Assembly: GCF_934725225.1 (NCBI RefSeq) | Contig: NZ_CAKVAM010000006.1 | Span: 1-64,000, forward strand | DNA length: 64,000 bases | Origin: an uncultured Treponema sp. | GTDB lineage: Bacteria; Spirochaetota; Spirochaetia; Treponematales; Treponemataceae | Reading direction: 5' to 3' | In this document: piece after piece, positions 61,018 to 64,000 of the stretch | Numbering within the stretch: the first letter of the stretch is position 1 | Layout of the letters: every line of letters starts with the position of its first letter | Notes under the pieces: generated by a model | The model's input: the letters and a program-made list of their open reading frames with translations, nothing else | The model's database searches: none | What the model was told of the DNA's origin: nothing | Made by a program: the position numbers and the translations under genes

Positions 61018-62409
61018 ATGAAAATCATTGCTAAAAAAACAAGCCTTAACGGGCACATTCAAGTTCCTGGCTCTAAGTCGCATACAATCAGAGCGCTTTT
61101 GCTTGCATCCCTTGCAGAAGGAACTTCATATATACGAAATCCGCTTCCAAGCGCAGACTGTCTTAGCGCAAGCCGCGCAGTTCCGCTTATGGGCGCAAAA
61201 ATCGAACTGGAAGAAGGCTCTGTAAAAATCGGGCAGACTTGGACAGTTGAAGGAGCAGGAAACAAAATTCACTTGCCAAGCAACATTGTTGACGTAGGAA
61301 ATTCCGGCTCGCTGCTTTATTTTATGTCGCCAATCGCAGCCACATTTGAAGGCTGGAGCGTGTTCACTGGAGACGAAAGCATAAGAAAACGCCCCGTAAG
61401 CCACGTTGTAGACGCATTAAGGCAGCTTGGTGCTCAGGCATTCACTGCGGAAGAAAAAAGCGGTACTTGCCCGATGCTCATAAAAGGCCCGATAAATTCA
61501 AGCAACACGGTAAAAACAGGCGGTGAGCTTAGCCAGTATGTTTCTGGAATGATGATGGCGGCTTGCAGACTGAACGGAACTCTCAAAATCGAACTTTCAA
61601 ATCCAAAAGAAACTCCTTATCTTTACATGACCCAAAAATGGCTTGAAAGCTGCGGAGTAAAAGTCAGAATGTCAGAGGACTTTAAGCATATAGAAGTTGA
61701 CGGTCCTGTAAAAATAAAGGCATTCGACAAAGTAATTCCAAGCGACTGGGAAGCTGTGGCATTTCCGCTGATTGCAGCCTTGATTACAGACAGCGAGCTT
61801 GTAATTGACAACGTGGACTTAAGCGGAACTCAAGGCGACGAAGCAATTGTTGAAGTTTTAAAATCCCTTGGAGCAGACATTGAGCTTGACAAGCAAACCT
61901 GCTCGCTCAAAGTGCGCGGCGGAACAAAAGCCAGCAACGGAACAGGAAGACTTTCCACGGAACTTTTAAAAGACAAGGAGCTTCACGTAAATCTTTCTGG
62001 ATTCCCCGATGCTGTTTGCGCTCTTGCCGCAATTTCGTGCTTTGTGGAAGGAACTGTATTTATTGAAGACATTGGAGTTTGCCGCAGAAAGGAAACAGAC
62101 CGCATAAAAGTTCTAAAGAGCGAACTTGAAAAACTCGGCGCGCAAGTAGAAGAAGGCGAAGATTTTCTGGTTATCCACGGACATTCGCCAGTTCTTGCTG
62201 ACGGAAAGCCAAACCCGGAATTTGTCCTGCACGGCGCAGAAGTTGAAAGCTACCTTGATCACAGAGTTGCAATGAGCCTTGCATGCCTGGGACTTGGATT
62301 AAAAGAAGGTCATGAAGTAAAAGTAAAAGACGCGGAATGCTGCTCTGTAAGCTTCCCGGAATTCTTTGAAGCCATGAACAAAATAGGAGCCGGATTCACA
62401 CAAGTCTAA
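61018..62409 (+). CDS. aroA: 3-phosphoshikimate 1-carboxyvinyltransferase (EPSP synthase), divergent
   Basis: 463 residues, slightly longer than the usual 430-450. PGSKSHTIRALLLASLA (PEP/shikimate Lys and Arg), ELSQYVSGMMMAA, FPDAVCALA, RRKETDRIKVL, and DHRVAMSLA are all as expected. The substrate loop that normally reads GN(S/A)GTxxR is here GNSGSLLYF, so the Thr is Ser and the conserved Arg is Tyr. The C-terminal SFPEFFEAM resembles class II enzymes. No other shikimate gene is nearby. Confidence 0.85.
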   Translation: MKIIAKKTSLNGHIQVPGSKSHTIRALLLASLAEGTSYIRNPLPSADCLSASRAVPLMGAKIELEEGSVKIGQTWTVEGAGNKIHLPSNIVDVGNSGSLLYFMSPIAATFEGWSVFTGDESIRKRPVSHVVDALRQLGAQAFTAEEKSGTCPMLIKGPINSSNTVKTGGELSQYVSGMMMAACRLNGTLKIELSNPKETPYLYMTQKWLESCGVKVRMSEDFKHIEVDGPVKIKAFDKVIPSDWEAVAFPLIAALITDSELVIDNVDLSGTQGDEAIVEVLKSLGADIELDKQTCSLKVRGGTKASNGTGRLSTELLKDKELHVNLSGFPDAVCALAAISCFVEGTVFIEDIGVCRRKETDRIKVLKSELEKLGAQVEEGEDFLVIHGHSPVLADGKPNPEFVLHGAEVESYLDHRVAMSLACLGLGLKEGHEVKVKDAECCSVSFPEFFEAMNKIGAGFTQV

Positions 62410-62410
62410 A

Positions 62411-62446
62411 AAAACACGCCGAGTTTTTAAAAATTCTCGGCGTAAA
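62411..62446 (+). terminator. Terminator after aroA
   Basis: CGCCGAG and CTCGGCG form a 7-base stem around an AT-rich loop that can extend the pairing. A related TTCTCGCCGAGAA palindrome follows at about 62480-62494, so the region to 62500 is repetitive. Confidence 0.6.
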
Positions 62447-62594
62447 ATTTAAAAAGTACGGCGTGTTTTAAAGAAATTCTCGCCGAGAATTTTAGGAAAA
62501 TCGCAGATACAAATCTGAAATTAAAATGCAAAAATAGATTATCGGGTTACTGCACAATAATGACAGCAAAAACAAAACTTCACAGAAATCTGTT

Positions 62595-63875
62595 TTACTT
62601 GCTCTTTTCACGGCCTTCAACAAGCTGAACTCTCCAGTCGTACTCTTTTTGCTCATCTTCAAGTTCCTGCTTGCGGAACGACTTTGACACTTCTTCTATA
62701 ACAGGAGCAATGTTTATAACAGCATCTACAATGCAAGGCTCAAAATGGCTTCCGCTTGATTCCTTGAAAATTTCAATTGTGCGCTCAATAGAAAACGGCT
62801 GTTTATAAGGTCTCCAGCTTAAAAGAGCGTCAAGAACATCGGCAGCAGCCATTATGCGGGCGCAAAGCGGAATTTCGTTTCCTGAAAGTCCGTTCGGATA
62901 GCCGCTTCCGTCGTATTTTTCATGGTGGCAGTAAGCCATCTGTTCCGCAATCATGTTGAACCAGCCTCTGTTTATCATAGGCAAAAGCTGCACAAGCCTC
63001 TTTCCTTCAGCAGGATGAGCTTTCATCATTTGAAATTCTTCGTAAGTATATTTTCCGGGCTTGTTAAGAATGCTGTCTGGAATGTGAACTTTGCCAATGT
63101 CGTGCAAGTTTGCCGCGGCGGAATAAACTGAAATTGCCTGCTCCGTTAGAATTTCCTTGTAATGCCCTTCCTTTACAAGCTCCCTGGAAATAAGCTCCAC
63201 ATATTTTACAGTATGGCGGACATGGTGGCCTGTAAAAAGCTCGTGGCTTTCAAGCATTCTTGGAATAAATTCCATAATTTTCATCTGAGTATCTTTCAGC
63301 TGAAAAGCCTTTGTAAGCGCGCGGCTAAGAGTGGAATGGCTTCTTTTGGAAAGCGCAACTGCTATGATGTAGGAAAAAACAAATTCAATTGTAAATCCTG
63401 CGCTCTGTGAAAAAAAGTAAAAACTTTCAGTTGTGTTAAAGCTGACACACATAATTTTTGCGCGGAAATAAATTGAGGCAATCATAAGAACATAGCAAAC
63501 AAGCGCAATGCATCTTGTAAGCACGGCATTGTAATAAAGACAGCTAAGAAAAACTACAAGCGCATAAGAAATATTTATTCCGATATGTCCGTTTGTTCCC
63601 ATATATGCCAAAATCGCCGCCATAACGCAAAGTCCGAAAACCATGGGAATTCTATGCCAGCGGAAAATATAGACAAAAATGCTCTGAATAATAGAAAATA
63701 AAGCTATGACGATTCCAAGTGTAATTGAATATGAATAGGGAATTTCAAAAATGCCAATCTTGCTGATAACAATAAAAAGAGGCGCAAGAACGTTTCCAAG
63801 CAGCAAAATGCCAGTTGTAAGCCTGTTGACATTTTCAATATTTTCAGCGAAAAATTCTTCGTCTTCAACCGGCAC
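62595..63875 (-). CDS. Membrane HD-GYP domain protein, candidate c-di-GMP phosphodiesterase
   Basis: 426 residues from GTG 63875 (AAGGGAG seven bases upstream). Six or seven transmembrane helices in residues 15-185 form an uncharacterised sensor region. The HD-GYP domain occupies about 205-400: HHVRHTVKYVELISREL, the metal pair in NLHDIGKVHIPDSILNKPG, and the GYP-type motif YDGSGYPNGLSG. It should linearise cyclic-di-GMP. The motif conservation suggests activity. Confidence 0.88.
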   Translation of the reverse strand: MPVEDEEFFAENIENVNRLTTGILLLGNVLAPLFIVISKIGIFEIPYSYSITLGIVIALFSIIQSIFVYIFRWHRIPMVFGLCVMAAILAYMGTNGHIGINISYALVVFLSCLYYNAVLTRCIALVCYVLMIASIYFRAKIMCVSFNTTESFYFFSQSAGFTIEFVFSYIIAVALSKRSHSTLSRALTKAFQLKDTQMKIMEFIPRMLESHELFTGHHVRHTVKYVELISRELVKEGHYKEILTEQAISVYSAAANLHDIGKVHIPDSILNKPGKYTYEEFQMMKAHPAEGKRLVQLLPMINRGWFNMIAEQMAYCHHEKYDGSGYPNGLSGNEIPLCARIMAAADVLDALLSWRPYKQPFSIERTIEIFKESSGSHFEPCIVDAVINIAPVIEEVSKSFRKQELEDEQKEYDWRVQLVEGREKSK

Positions 63876-64000
63876 AGAAAACTCCCTTCACTCTCCCAGC
63901 AAGAAAAAAATCCGACTTATTAAAAATACTTTGTAAATTATAAAAATATTCCGAGTAAAAATCAACATATCAAATCGGCACGTCATAAACCGAACAAAAT
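63876..64000. other. AT-rich stretch, no gene seen
   Basis: No reading frame, RNA or clear promoter is recognisable in the last 125 bases apart from the ribosome binding site of the HD-GYP gene at its left edge. Confidence 0.5.

Overview
The window is about 64 kb of a low-to-mid GC bacterial chromosome, roughly 40 % GC by eye, densely packed with housekeeping genes. It contains no phage, insertion sequence or CRISPR array. The gene set and order point to a spirochaete of the genus Treponema, probably a gut or free-living anaerobe rather than a pathogen with a reduced genome. The block rimP-nusA-infB-rbfA-truB/ribF-rpsO-pnp-M16 peptidase-dut-two LptF/G permeases-tgt resembles, from memory, the Treponema pallidum order. 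The cell also makes branched-chain amino acids and lysine, and it carries rubrerythrin and GTP-type PEP carboxykinase, which fits a fermentative anaerobe. Species is not assigned.

Layout. 1-6.7 kb: an EamA permease, then a minus-strand cluster ilvD-ilvB-PilZ-RlmM-like, with tsaD upstream. 6.7-9.6 kb: a divergent polysaccharide deacetylase with parB and parA. 9.7-16.3 kb: two MATE exporters, a methyltransferase, a phosphohexomutase and a DnaQ-type exonuclease. 16.3-22.6 kb: a LysM/M23 envelope protein, lysC-dapB, a DUF1015 protein, rpoN and the ribosome hibernation factor. 22.7-25.6 kb: two lipoprotein genes, each with an 8-base G tract in a control position, flanking a Na/phosphate cotransporter. 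25.7-31.6 kb: pckG, tRNA-Arg, efp with earP, a ComM-type ATPase and tRNA-Leu. 31.8-50.3 kb: recQ, a HEAT-repeat exported protein, then the large conserved RNA/translation block. 50.3-56.5 kb: a CYTH protein, a DUF975 protein, sppA, rplM-rpsI-recX, rubrerythrin and azlCD. 56.7-64 kb: potABCD, aroA and a membrane HD-GYP protein.

How the genes work together. EF-P has arginine at the tip of its modification loop, and the adjacent gene is the arginine rhamnosyltransferase EarP, so a complete EF-P activation pair is present. The rimP-nusA-infB operon has a consensus promoter followed by a strong intrinsic terminator in its leader, which suggests autoregulation by transcription attenuation through NusA. 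PilZ and HD-GYP proteins show that cyclic-di-GMP signalling is used.

Most notable for a second look: (1) a set of genes (rpoN, DUF1015, parA, lysC, aroA, M16 peptidase and others) whose -10 box lies only 6-9 bases before the start codon with no ribosome binding site, implying leaderless mRNAs; (2) the two poly-G tracts, one inside a promoter spacer and one acting as or next to a ribosome binding site, implying phase variation; (3) a second, synonymously diverged copy of the last eight codons of ilvD beyond a palindromic repeat, a scar of gene replacement; (4) a TruB-FAD synthetase fusion; (5) the terminator in the rimP-nusA leader; (6) a family of dispersed palindromes. No wholly new multi-gene system could be identified.
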